From: Trachythela sp. YZ-2020
Taxonomy: Eukaryota; Cnidaria; Anthozoa; Malacalcyonacea; Clavulariidae
Length of the DNA: 64,000 nucleotides
Direction of reading: 5' to 3'
NCBI GenBank assembly: GCA_016169945.1
Contig: JADLSH010000155.1
Coordinates: 1,743,501 to 1,807,500, forward strand
The translations under genes and the position numbers were made by a program. How positions within the stretch are numbered: position 1 is the stretch's first letter; each line of letters opens with the position of its first letter. The notes below the pieces were generated by a model, which saw only the letters and a list, made by a program, of their open reading frames with translations, searched no databases and was not told the origin of the DNA. This document shows, one piece after another, positions 34,303 to 46,825 of the stretch.

Positions 34303-36870
34303 CAGTACTGCCTAGAAGTAACTTAACACAAATACGCGGTTTGACCGCAGGCGCCCCGCGGTCTGCCCGGAGGCCGCCCGCGGTCTGCCCGGAGGTTGCC
34401 CGCGGTCTCCCCGGGGGCTGCACGCGGGTCGCCCGCGGTTGTGTGGGCGTATTGAGGTTTGACCGTAACTCACGGCGGAACACGAAAACAGTACGACTTG
34501 CGAACTCGGAATTTTACGTGGGCAAATTAGTATTTAGAAATCAGAATATCACACGATATAATTTGCCAGTTTAATTTCCAACTTTGTCATTGGAGTTACA
34601 ATTTCACGTATATTGCAACCAGCCTAAAAATTTAGTAAATGGTCGTATTTGTTTATAAAGCTTAATAGTGTGTTTTGACGAAGCAAGTCTTTTAACGTAG
34701 CTAACGTATTGCACAATTTTACCACACAAATCGCTTATTGAACACAAACACAAAAACTCAAAGCAAATCTCCCAATAACTAGTCTGTAAATTTGGTAAAA
34801 AAAATTCTGGAATGCTGTCTGGGTCAATGGAATACTGTTTGGCAAAGTTCTGATATAGACGGACATGCAAAAGTAATGCAGCTTGTTTCACAATGCAATG
34901 TAAGCTGACTCTTGAAGAAATAATTCTTACAATATTGACATATACCTGTTATGTAAAGAGTCAATTAAAATATTTGTAAATAGACTGACAGACAATATTA
35001 TGTTTGTTTGAGTGAACAAGCGTAGTAGCGGCGTATATATATATGATTGAGTACGTACTCAGTCGTTTACTGTAATTTGTATATCTTGAAAATGCGAGGT
35101 AGATACTGTATATACTATCGCAGACGATGACATATGGTAGTTCAATAAACACTGCTAAGAATGGCTGCCGCACGTAATACAAATACGGAAGTTGTTATTC
35201 GGGCATAGTTAAATTCCTATTAACTATGATTCGGGTTAGCGTATACGTAGCGTAAGGATATATAATTGTGAGTATTGTCTATCTCCATATGATATGTTCT
35301 ATATATCACTGCGAGTTACAATTCAGAGCAATCAACGATAATATATATGGCAAATATTCATACCTCTAGACTTGCTTTTAATTTTTTGAAGCGATGATGT
35401 CATATACAATAACACATATCTTTTCCGGAGGCTAGTCGCCAATGGGAAAGACTCGTTGAAGAAATTCTAGTCCCCAATGCAGAGATATTCGATCCATAAA
35501 TCTCTCAGTGATATACTGATGCGTTCAGAATAAATACAAACTTAAAGCTATCTATTCACCGGCGTTGCCCGGCGCGCTAATGAGTATTTTGGTATTTCCG
35601 GGACGTGGGATGAGAACTTGTAAACAGTATGCAGATTATAAAACGAAAATTTGTCAGTATAATTGAAAGAACATGCACGGTGTATTTTTCAACGAGATTT
35701 GCTAGCAAAATCAAAGCAAACATTGTGCCGGAAAGCTTTATATAAGCGAAGTGAGAGATCTGAGATTGAGACCCGAGTTTGATACAGGCTTTTCTTAATA
35801 CAAGAAAGATTATTGATGGATTTGATACACATTGGACACACTAGAGTAAGTAAATAGAAATATTTATATATTTGACTACCATAACACATCTGTGAGGTCA
35901 AATAATCTTAGCTAAATCCATCATTTAACTATTAAAGCTTAACTTGACTTAAATTATCAAAATAGATTCTTTATTATCGTATGTTATGTGTATAACTTTG
36001 GGAGTTTGTGTCGCATAAGCCCAGCTCTCTGTTACATATACACTAACTACAATACACGGAAAGATGCGACAAAATCTGACTTGCAAACGTAAAGGTATGC
36101 GCTTACAATAATAGTTAAATATTTTTATAAATTAATGCGTTGTTGACTTCGGAATTTTTCTGCATGCTATATAAACCCTTTTCTACAGGCTTTTAAACTG
36201 ATACGCGTATGACAAAAAGTTACTAGGTTTATTTACGCATGTAAAATGATTCACAAGTTGTTGGCTTAACAATCTCGTATACTCGGTAGCAAGCCTGTCG
36301 ACAACGTGTAACAAGCTTGTCATTTTATCAACCGTTGCGTCATATTTTATAGCAAAGTAGAATTAATATAGTAGAGCGATTGAATAGATTTATAAAAGTG
36401 TCGCTTATCACATTACGGTTTCTTTGTTTACTAACACGCAAATATCATGCGGCAAACCCGTAGGTTTTGTATTGGTGACACATTTGTTTATCTGAGTTTA
36501 TATTTTTCCTTAACACCTCATTCTGTTTATATTCATAATATAAATTCATATTAGTTGTGTACTGTATGTTATATAGTTTATTAGAGAAGGTAGTAATTTA
36601 GTAAACAAATTAATCCATATAGGAACAAGTCCGTTTGCCGCATAATAACAGTTGTATCGGAAACCGTCGGAACACGACGCAGTGGTTTTTCTGTTTGACG
36701 TGTGATTACCGCACGAACCGCAACAGCAAACCGCACGCAAGGCACCCGCTAACCGCACGCACAGCACCCGCTAACCGCACGCAAAGCACCCGCTAACCGC
36801 ACGCACCGCACCCGCTAACCGCACGAACCGCAACCGAACCGCAGTGTTAACTTACTTCTAGGCAGTACTG
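34303..36870. mobile_element. 2.57-kb element with GC-rich subterminal repeats, copy 1
   Basis: The inverted ends 'cagtactgcctagaagtaa' are flanked by TA on both sides (34301-34302, 36871-36872). Just inside the left end are three or four copies of a GC-rich phrase ('gcccgcggtctgcccggagg'). Just inside the right end are about five copies of a 21-22-bp repeat ('aaccgcacgcacagcacccg'). The AT-rich interior has only short ORFs (a 95-codon minus frame at 34604-34891) without domains, so it is non-autonomous. The superfamily is unassigned. A short 'atcaaaggg' tandem lies just outside (34238-34283). Confidence 0.75.
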
Positions 36871-37529
36871 TAATAATTATAAACTACTACTTTTGGTAAC
36901 CCAGGATGGAGTGCTTAATCTAGACACAAAATTACATTGTCACTTTAATCATATTTGAGGATAAGGTAAGTTTACAAGTACAGTATGCCTCTTCTCACCA
37001 ATTGCATGTCATGCAACATTGTCAGATAGATCATCATACCTGTAGCGAGACAACCTCATATACAGAATACTATGCAATCCTACCAAATAGAATAAAGTGA
37101 TCAAATGAAAGTAATCATCGGAAATAAAGAGAAATGAACATACATTCATGTAATACGCACAGTACAGTATATCACATAAATACACCTGTGTAAAATACTT
37201 ATATAGATATACTGTACAGTGTATACAATACCAGATAACATCTAACCTTTCTCCATGTTTAATGCTAATTAATCCTTTGGGATATTCATGTCTACACACC
37301 CTGTATAACATATAACCAATTCAAAATGAAGTTTCTCATAACAGCAAAGGGCAAATGGAAAGTCTTGTAGTACTGCATGCGACAAAAAATAGTTAGGTCA
37401 GACTTTGTATTGCATTTTTATCTAAGGCCAGCATATGTCGACAAACTCGATACCTTTAAATCGGTTACATTAAAAGTTAAGGCAAATTTTCCCCCACTCT
37501 ACTCCACAATTTAGGCTTAATACGTATAT

Positions 37530-37669
37530 GTTATTTACTGGTTGCGAGGTCCGGATGAGAAAAACTGTGCCCGAGGTCTTGAAAACGGCCCGAGTCCGGA
37601 GGGCGAAGGACGTTTTCAAGACCGAGGGCACAGTTTTTCTCATCCGGACCGACGCTGCCGGTAAATAAC
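37530..37669. repeat. Near-perfect 140-bp palindrome, copy 2
   Basis: Identical in structure to 27884-28023. Confidence 0.9.
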
Positions 37670-38311
37670 GTGTTTATTTTTTATCATAGGTAAAATTTAA
37701 GAATTTATTAAAATTGAAAATTCCAGTGTAGCGAAATAATTTGAGATCAGTGAAATTGTGAAGTCAAAGCGAGGCTGACAAAACTTGTACGTACGTTAAA
37801 AAAACACGAAGACGAAAACTCAAGAAAACTGGCAAAAAACTAAAAAAAAACATAGTTTCTGTAAAAATGTACACGATATTTTTAAATATGGCAGTAGAAA
37901 AGCATAGGAATGAAAGGTTTTGGCCTGGTTTTCTGGTATTCCGTGTCTCTTCGACAAGGATATCTTCGTGCTTACTTGCTTTGGCCATAAAAAACTCATA
38001 AAGTGAATCATGCAGTCAATGCACGTGTTTTTACTTCGACCAACGCTTTCTGCTAAAACTGGACAATGAACAAGGTATGCTGTAATTTTTTCTGGTCATT
38101 TCACGGTAAGAAAACGTATAGCCTCAACTTTGTTTGCCAAGGGCCACGGCTTTAATTTTTTTTTATTTGCAATATGTATACGAAAAGTACTTTAACAAAT
38201 GGGCAGAAAAATCATGTTATCACTACTGTTGGTCCATATTTTTAAGTTTTATGTATGGAGAAAAGTTTTTTCTTCTATGATATCTGTTTAAACTGAATTT
38301 TTTTATCCTTA

Positions 38312-38822
38312 AGCCGGTTTTCCACTTGCGAATTTTTTCGCGCGAAGCGGGTTATTTCGTGCGAATAATTTCGCGCGAAAAGTTGTTGCATTTCCACGAG
38401 CGATCGAAAAATCATAGCGCCAAATATAAACAAAATGGCGGCATTGAATCGTGGAGTTTACGCTGTTTATCAAATGTTATCGCTGTTTACGTCCCAGAGA
38501 CATCTATATTTTCTTAATTCTTCTATGAAGACTTCCTTATCAAAGTTAACCTACGAATGTTGACGATTTAATTCATCATTTGTACAATATCTCTCGGACC
38601 TCTCGATGTCTTGTTGAATATCCGCCATTTTGAAAGATGATGAAAGGCGAGATGAAAATTCTGAAATCTGATTGGCTAGCGACTTCTTTCGCCGCGAAAA
38701 AGTAGAAATTATTCGAACTCCTATTTTCGTCGTCGCGAACAGTTTGCGAATTTTATCGCCATACGACAATTACGTAATTGACAAAACACGCATGCGAAAA
38801 AATCGCAAGTGGAAAACCGGCT
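38312..38822. mobile_element. Harbinger-like MITE, copy 2
   Basis: Copy of 28666-29176, including the TTA flanks at 38309-38311 and 38823-38825. Confidence 0.85.
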
Positions 38823-40410
38823 TTAATGTGGCCAAATACTGAAATACATGAGCAATAAAACAAATGTATTAGTTTTAATACATGAGCATTTAAAACAAAT
38901 GTATTATTTTTCCCGACGCATCGTGCTTAGTATGAAGCCTTTAGAGTTGATGCAATTCATTTTTGTACTCTAGCTATCGTTAGGCTAGCTTTTTGAACTT
39001 TTTGGGTAGATTTTTTAATCTAAAAATTGTTTCACTCCTGTGTTTTGTCGCGTAATCCAGAGCGGGCCGGATGAGTTTCAGAGCGGGCCGGATGCAAAAA
39101 TCCGGACCGCTCTGAAACGCTCGCCAGCCAACCAGATTGCTTTATTTTCATAGATAAAAAATAAACGGCAATATTATAGCAAACATTTAGTCAACAGTAT
39201 TATTGCACAAATCACATTTTAGTGACATAACCACATAAAAATTATTTTATATGTATATGGTTACAGTTTGCACTCACGGTAGGTGCCTCTTTTGCAGCCT
39301 TGCTATAGTGTTATCATATTGATACGCAAAGAATGTATCACCATGCCTTGAGGGGAAAAGGTTTGCACCAGCAAGTTTTTTTCTTACAAGTCCAAAGCAG
39401 GCATCCATAGATTCAATGATGACATCATTTGTTCCACTCTAAACAATGGGATACATTGACATTGGGTTACAGTGACCTATTACAATTTGGGTAAAATTCT
39501 ACTGATTTGGTTCCTGAGGCTGTGCCAGCAGATGGTACAATGCATGTTTAAGTGTTAACACATCCTGCCCCAAGGCTGCATTTATTAGATATTTTTGGTT
39601 TGTCAAAGGGAAATAAAAAGAATATCTGGTCTTTGGTTGCACGTCAGCCTGTGAAACGTCAATTGTGATACAAATCAGCCTGCGAAACGTCGATTGCGAT
39701 TTCTAGTTTTCAGGCTGACATGCAACCAAAGACCAGATTTTTCAAATAACTTACAGTATGACAGTATCTAATTATACACTAACCTGGGGGAAAAGAGGAC
39801 ATTCATTGCTAAGACAATGTTGACCATTATATGGTCTCATAGTCTTAAACAAATGCTGATTGTACCTGAATAAAAAAGTAGTATTTCAGTACCATAACAA
39901 ATTTAAAGAAAAGAAAAAGGCAAATAATATTATTTAACCTCCTGACAAAGGGACAGTAACTTATTCCATTGTAAACTTATAATCATTCTTGGGCAGATGT
40001 TGTGGGACAAAATTAAAATTTTAGAGGGATGTTCAATTGCACGTTTCACACAGTGAAGAACAATGAGTTACGTTCTATTTTGAAGTTTAATAAAATAAAT
40101 TATAGCATATATATTATAATTAATATAATAATTCAATTTTAATAACTTACAGTCATGCCTACCAATTGAAATGTTGCAAAAAATGCTCATCAATTCAGTT
40201 GCTAACTTCATTTTCAAATAAAATGTTCCTGATATTAGTCAATCATATTAGGGACTTCAGAAACTGCAGGAGACTGGGTGCTAATTGAAGCTTGCGCGGA
40301 ATTATGGTACTGTTTTGGGGGACGCGATCACTGATGGACGCGATCTTCGAGAATGAAATATGATAGTTTACAGTTTACAGTTTACAACAAGATATAATTC
40401 GCTAAATAAA

Positions 40411-40989
40411 ATGGTTTTTAAATGGAATTGCTGTGTGCCTAATTGTACCAACAACTGGAGGAAGTCTGGGAATATTAAAGTACACACAATACCGTCCGAT
40501 GAAGCAATTAGAAAAGAATATAGCCGACTCATGAAGAACGGCAATCTGCATGTAATGTCATCAAGCACACGAATTTGCGGTGAGCATTTTGTTGGAGGAG
40601 AGAGGATGTCGAGAAATCAGCTACCGACGATATTCCCGTGGTCGAAACCAGCGACACCTCGGCGAGAAATAGAAAAGCATGCTTTGCCTTTGTTGCCAAA
40701 AAGGTCGAGAAAACGAACAGCCTCGGGGGATATAATTATTCCCCGAACTGAACCTATAAAGGCTATAGAAACAGAAGTGATACCTGCCTTTCTAAAGTCA
40801 AGGGATCAGTTCTCCAAGGTAGAAACTGAGCACAACAAGAAAATCGCATGTTTAAGGATTCATGTGGAACGATGCATGGAAAGGTTAAAATTGGCATTTT
40901 TGACAGACCAACCCCTATTACCTTACATGATGTGGCACCTGATGTCTGGATTGTTGTTGCTTGTTTGTCAAACTTTTTACCTCCTCTGA
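40411..40989 (+). pseudogene. THAP-domain transposase remnant, copy 2
   Basis: The THAP head is identical to copy 1. After 'RIHVERCMERLK' the DNA has two fewer A and two fewer bases in the following T-run, so this copy loses the conserved 'NWHFLD...SNFLPPL' tail and ends in an unrelated frame. Copy 1 keeps the family-like ending. Confidence 0.75.
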
Positions 40990-41535
40990 TCAATTAGCCC
41001 ATTAAGGCGCAATGTGCCCTACCTACATGTATTTTACTCTGGCTAACGCCAGATGATTTTACTCGTCAAGGGAAGATCCTTGCGCCTTAATGGGTTAATA
41101 TGTTACCTTTCAATCAAGGTATTAATGAATATATTTATTTTGGCGATCCAGTCTATCCCAGTTACATGATATACATTTGCTTATCATGAGATCAACATGC
41201 CCCACAAAATGTCCCCTCTTGACAGTGCTTGTTTTATTTTGTAACATAAGTACAATTCTAAATGTGATGGGAATCCAATAACTCCTAATTCGATGTCATG
41301 ACAAGCAAGTCTGGTATCGTGTAACTAGGGCCCTAGTGTGAAAATTAATGTTTGTAAACAAGGCAAAGTTTTAAGTATTTTTATTAGTTAAGACTTGTGC
41401 TGATATTGCAAAGGTAGTTTTGCATTGTGTCAAAAAAGCATATAAAATGCTTGCAATCCAAAATAAACACGGTATTCTCATAATTTCAATTCAAACAGGT
41501 TCTAATTAATATACATGTTAGCTTGCTGCAGTATA

Positions 41536-43484
41536 TTATTCAGTAGACAAGCTTGGAAAACTAACATCCTTTCCCCAGCGCGTACTATTGAATAAAATTC
41601 GTGGATGCACAATTTCAGGGAACAAGTGAGTGAAGTAAAACTTCTCTAACTTCAACAGGACACCACTCCAAAATTCTTGGGAAAACAAAATAATGTCAAT
41701 CTGCATCCACACACCATCAGATATAACAAAGTGACAATAATGAGTTCCAGTGCAAAACATTTGTTGCTGCATCTGTACATAGTATTTATGATGTGTGTTT
41801 ATAATTAAATTTCCTTGCTTTTTCTTGTAAATGTGCAGCCTTAATAAAGTATCTTCAAAAGATTCTCCATCTTTTGTACCAACTTTCTTGACTTCGATTA
41901 CCCCTTGACCATTGTGAATTTGGCCATCTGGTGATGCACCCAAAAATGGATGGGTGGCTGAAATAACAAGCCCACACTTACTTACTGCATTAGCACTTAC
42001 ATATTCATATTGAGAAATAATATTGCTTTCCAATTCCACACCTTCTTTCATAGCCCTTGTTTGGATGTTGCCATGATACTGCAAAATGGATGCAATGGCT
42101 TTGGTAGGGCTGGTTGTTTCCTTAATCAGGCAGCGCTTGGCTACTGATGCAGTTATTCGTGGTTGTCGAATTGAATACCACAAAGGTGATTGCTGTTGCT
42201 CTCTTGTTTCAAATTCAATTTCCTCCTGATATTCACTTGACTGAAACAGCCTCCTTTTTGCTCTCTCAGCCTTCCCCCTAACTTGTTCAAGTGACAGTGG
42301 ACCCATACCTTGTGGAGAAGTAAGACTCCATTCTTTTTGCTGAAAAAGACTCCGAAACTCCATCATTTGGCGTACTTGCTTTAGTTGATGGAATCGGTAT
42401 ATCTTGGGGAAGTATATGGGAAAGCCCAATGACTTGTCCTGTATTCTGTTCAACCTTGTTTACCTCTTTTAATATGTTTGCAAGTCTGTCTTTTTCAATA
42501 GGTCTTTTTGGAGGTGGTCCACTATCTGGGTGCAATAGTTTCCTTTTCTTCAGCTTCCCATACTCATGCTTAACAAACTTAACATATCGCACTGGTGTAG
42601 GTTCAATTCGTGCTAGCGGGGCACATTCCACTTGCAGGGCTTTGATGTGCAAGGCAAATCATCATTCACATCCTTATTCTCCTTCATTTTGCTATTGTTT
42701 TCCAGAGCAAATAGACTAGCTGTTACATGGTTGCATCTCCCATCAATGCCAGCTGGGCAGCCACAGCAAGCATTGTGCACACTTCCATTTTTCTTAAGAG
42801 TTATATTTGCTGAGTAAACTTTACCTTTCTTCATTGACGGCAACACTTTGGAAAGTATGTAAAATAGCCCCCCTTGCTGTTTGACAAATAATTGCAAAAC
42901 ATGTCCAGACTTGAAAAGGTTATAGCCTTTGACCAAGGGCTTCTCAGTGGAAAGCTGTTTTTTCAGTTCAACGTCCTCGATCATAAATTTCCATAAAAAG
43001 TTATGTTGAAATTCTGGGAGACAGCCAAGATCAGTTTCAAATCCAGACGAAGGAAAGTTGTCATTCGACGTAGTAATTTCGGGCAAGAGGCCAAGTTTTA
43101 TTTTTTTCTGGGCTATGTTTATCCCACCGTCTGGGTCAACAATGTTCGATGCCAGACCATTTTCAATGTAGTCTCTCGCCCTACAGTAACACGAAGACAA
43201 AGATAAGTTGTTGACGAAATGCAAAACATAACAGTAGCTAAAAGTCCATACCTTTGAGCCAATTCACTTTTTTTGCCAGAAACGTTAGCCCCACGACATG
43301 ACAGCCATCGTTTTAAAATCGCCACATTGCATAGCTCTATTGGCCTTGGTAGAGCTGCTCCTGGGATGTCTTTTTCTTCGAGCACGATAGGTGAATTCTC
43401 CTGAGTTGTAGCATCGTTTTTTTCTTTGTTATAATTATCGTTTAATTCAGAAAAATCTGCAATTCTAATGTTGTTTTCGACCAT
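41536..43484 (-). pseudogene. SAP-SWIM-YqaJ nuclease protein, copy 2
   Basis: Exon 1 (43252-43484) is open here. About 50 residues of variable sequence precede a SAP motif, '[19 protein letters not shown]' then 'SELAQR' (residues 54-78), which in other proteins binds AT-rich DNA. The 71-bp intron is 43181-43251, and splicing joins AQR to '[13 protein letters not shown]'. Exon 2 has the same SWIM finger, but one G is missing near 42616 in a G-run ('agcggggc' where copy 1 has 'agccggggc'), breaking the frame between 42613 and 42652. The YqaJ ORF (41536-42453) is identical to copy 1. Each copy is intact where the other is broken. Confidence 0.7.
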
Positions 43485-43948
43485 TATTTAATACATAACA
43501 ATGCGTGCAAGACGCGTCCCCCAAAACAGTACCATAATTCCGCGCAAGCTTCAATTAGCACCCAGTCTCCTGCAGTTTCTGAAGTCCCTAATTATATACA
43601 TGCTCTATTTTGAACAGGAAGTTGGCAAATAAGGTAATAAACATTTTTGTAACACTTCAATTGGCATAACTGTAAGCTTGATTTTGAAAGGATAAATCAA
43701 ATGTAGGTAGACTGTAGTGAGAGTTTGTAAGTTATGCACAATATCATTCCATGAGTAAATAAACACTTTAAGCATTACCAAAATTCATCAAATGAATCAT
43801 CGTTGAGTATTTTGTACAGATTCTGGATCTGCAAAAGAATAATAAAGAGCTCAATAAACATAGTAGAGTATAGCCTAAATGGAACAATGATCAAAGGGAT
43901 CAATCATCAAAGGGCTCAATGATCAAAGGTATCCACATACTGTAAGTA

Positions 43949-46514
43949 CAGTACTGCCTAGAAGTAACTTAACACAAATACGCGGTTTGACCGCAGGCGC
44001 CCGCGGTCTGCCCGGAGGCCGCCCGCGGTCTGCCGGAGGTTGCCCGCGGTCTCCCCGGGGGCTGCACGCGGGTCGCCCGCGGTTGTGTGGGCGTATTGAG
44101 GTTTGACCGTAACTCACGGCGGAACACGAAAACAGTACGACTTGCGAACTCGGAATTTTACGTGGGCAAATTAGTATTTAGAAATCAGAATATCACACGA
44201 TATAATTTGCCAGTTTAATTTCCAACTTTGTCATTGGAGTTACAATTTCACGTATATTGCAACCAGCCTAAAAATTTAGTAAATGGTCGTATTTGTTTAT
44301 AAAGCTTAATAGTGTGTTTTGACGAAGCAAGTCTTTTAACGTAGCTAACGTATTGCACAATTTTACCACACAAATCGCTTATTGAACACAAACACAAAAA
44401 CTCAAAGCAAATCTCCCAATAACTAGTCTGTAAATTTGGTAAAAAAAATTCTGGAATGCTGTCTGGGTCAATGGAATACTGTTTGGCAAAGTTCTGATAT
44501 AGACGGACATGCAAAAGTAATGCAGCTTGTTTCACAATGCAATGTAAGCTGACTCTTGAAGAAATAATTCTTACAATATTGACATATACCTGTTATGTAA
44601 AGAGTCAATTAAAATATTTGTAAATAGACTGACAGACAATATTATGTTTGTTTGAGTGAACAAGCGTAGTAGCGGCGTATATATATATGATTGAGTACGT
44701 ACTCAGTCGTTTACTGTAATTTGTATATCTTGAAAATGCGAGGTAGATACTGTATATACTATCGCAGACGATGACATATGGTAGTTCAATAAACACTGCT
44801 AAGAATGGCTGCCGCACGTAATACAAATACGGAAGTTGTTATTCGGGCATAGTTAAATTCCCTATTAACTATGATTCGGGTTAGCGTATACGTAGCGTAA
44901 GGATATATAATTGTGAGTATTGTCTATCTCCATATGATATGTTCTATATATCACTGCGAGTTACAATTCAGAGCAATCAACGATAATATATATGGCAAAT
45001 ATTCATACCTCTAGACTTGCTTTTAATTTTTGAAGCGATGATGTCATATACAATAACACATATCTTTTCCGGAGGCTAGTCGCCAATGGGAAAGACTCGT
45101 TGAAGAAATTCTAGTCCCCAATGCAGAGATATTCGATCCATAAATCTCTCAGTGATATACTGATGCGTTCAGAATAAATACAAACTTAAAGCTATCTATT
45201 CACCGGCGTTGCCCGGCGCGCTAATGAGTATTTTGGTATTTCCGGGACGTGGGATGAGAACTTGTAAACAGTATGCAGATTATAAAACGAAAATTTGTCA
45301 GTATAATTGAAAGAACATGCACGGTGTATTTTTCAACGAGATTTGCTAGCAAAATCAAAGCAAACATTGTGCCGGAAAGCTTTATATAAGCGAAGTGAGA
45401 GATCTGAGATTGAGACCCGAGTTTGATACAGGCTTTTCTTAATACAAGAAAGATTATTGATGGATTTGATACACATTGGACACACTAGAGTAAGTAAATA
45501 GAAATATTTATATATTTGACTACCATAACACATCTGTGAGGTCAAATAATCTTAGCTAAATCCATCATTTAACTATTAAAGCTTAACTTGACTTAAATTA
45601 TCAAAATAGATTCTTTATTATCGTATGTTATGTGTATAACTTTGGGAGTTTGTGTCGCATAAGCCCAGCTCTCTGTTACATATACACCTAACTACAATAC
45701 ACGGAAAGATGCGACAAAATCTGACTTGCAAACGTAAAGGTATGCGCTTACAATAATAGTTAAATATTTTTTATAAATTAATGCGTTGTTGACTTCGGAA
45801 TTTTCTGCATGCTATATAAACCCTTTTCTACAGGCTTTTAAACTGATACGCGTATGACAAAAAGTTACTAGGTTTATTTACGCATGTAAAATGATTCACA
45901 AGTTGTTGGCTTAACAATCTCGTATACTCGGTAGCAAGCCTGTCGACAACGTGTAACAAGCTTGTCATTTTATCAACCGTTGCGTCATATTTTATAGCAA
46001 AGTAGAATTAATATAGTAGAGCGATTGAATAGATTTATAAAGTGTCGCTTATCACATTACGGTTTCTTTGTTTACTAACACGCAAATATCATGCGGCAAA
46101 CCCGTAGGTTTTGTATTGGTGACACATTTGTTTATCTGAGTTTATATTTTTCCTTAACACCTCATTCTGTTTATATTCATAATATAAATTCATATTAGTT
46201 GTGTACTGTATGTTATATAGTTTATTAGAGAAGGTAGTAATTTAGTAAACAAATTAATCCATATAGGAACAAGTCCGTTTGCCGCATAATAACAGTTGTA
46301 TCGGAAACCGTCGGAACACGACGCAGTGGTTTTTCTGTTTGACGTGTGATTACCGCACGAACCGCAACAGCAAACCGCACGCAAGGCACCCGCTAACCGC
46401 ACGCACAGCACCCGCTAACCGCACGCAAAGCACCCGCTAACCGCACGCACCGCACCCGCTAACCGCACGAACCGCAACCGAACCGCAGTGTTAACTTACT
46501 TCTAGGCAGTACTG
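43949..46514. mobile_element. 2.57-kb element with GC-rich subterminal repeats, copy 2
   Basis: Copy of 34303-36870 with TA flanks. Small length differences fall in C/G-runs of the left subterminal repeats and in T-runs of the interior. Confidence 0.75.
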
Positions 46515-46825
46515 TAATAATTATAAACTACTACTTTTGGTAACCCAGGATGGAGTGCTTAATCTAGACACAAAATTACATTGTCACTTTAATCATATTT
46601 GAGGATAAGGTAAGTTTACAAGTACAGTATGCCTCTTCTCACCAATTGCATGTCATGCAACATTGTCAGATAGATCATCATACCTGTAGCGAGACAAGTG
46701 ACCATTGTCATGAATATGGGACCAGAATCATCAAACGACCACTAGTTGGAAGGGGAACTAGATGTTGAAAGGTTCTCAATACCGGTAGTACCATAAAAGT
46801 AGAGTGGAGATTGGGAGGCAATCAC

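Larger units (their letters stand above)
27405..37050. repeat. Tandem segmental duplication, unit 1 (9,646 bp)
   Basis: It begins at 'caacctcatatacag' and ends at '...gtagcgagacaa', where the next unit starts again with 'caacctcatatacag'. It contains KDZ middle exons, a 140-bp palindrome, a MITE, the ISL2EU element and the 2.57-kb GC-ended element. Against unit 2 I noticed two or three substitutions and about twenty one- or two-base length differences, nearly all in homopolymers. Confidence 0.95.
37247..40086 (-). pseudogene. KDZ transposase middle exons, copy 2
   Basis: The same exons as in unit 1, at 39784-39865, 39278-39438 and 37247-37300, plus the uncertain segment at about 39939-40076. 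The sequence is unchanged, so the middle of the gene is present twice in a row. A transcript through the whole locus would carry these exons twice and would not keep a continuous KDZ protein. Confidence 0.6.
40251..43588. mobile_element. ISL2EU-type DNA transposon, copy 2
   Basis: Same length (3,338 bp), ends and TA flanks as copy 1. Because flanking DNA is shared for kilobases, it arose by segmental duplication and not by a second insertion. Confidence 0.8.
37051..46696. repeat. Tandem segmental duplication, unit 2
   Basis: A second copy of 27405-37050, directly abutting it in the same orientation, with shift 9,646 at the start and 9,641-9,646 elsewhere because of small indels. The right edge is '...gcgagacaagtgacc', after which unique KDZ 5' sequence follows. 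No insertion distinguishes the units. Confidence 0.95.
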
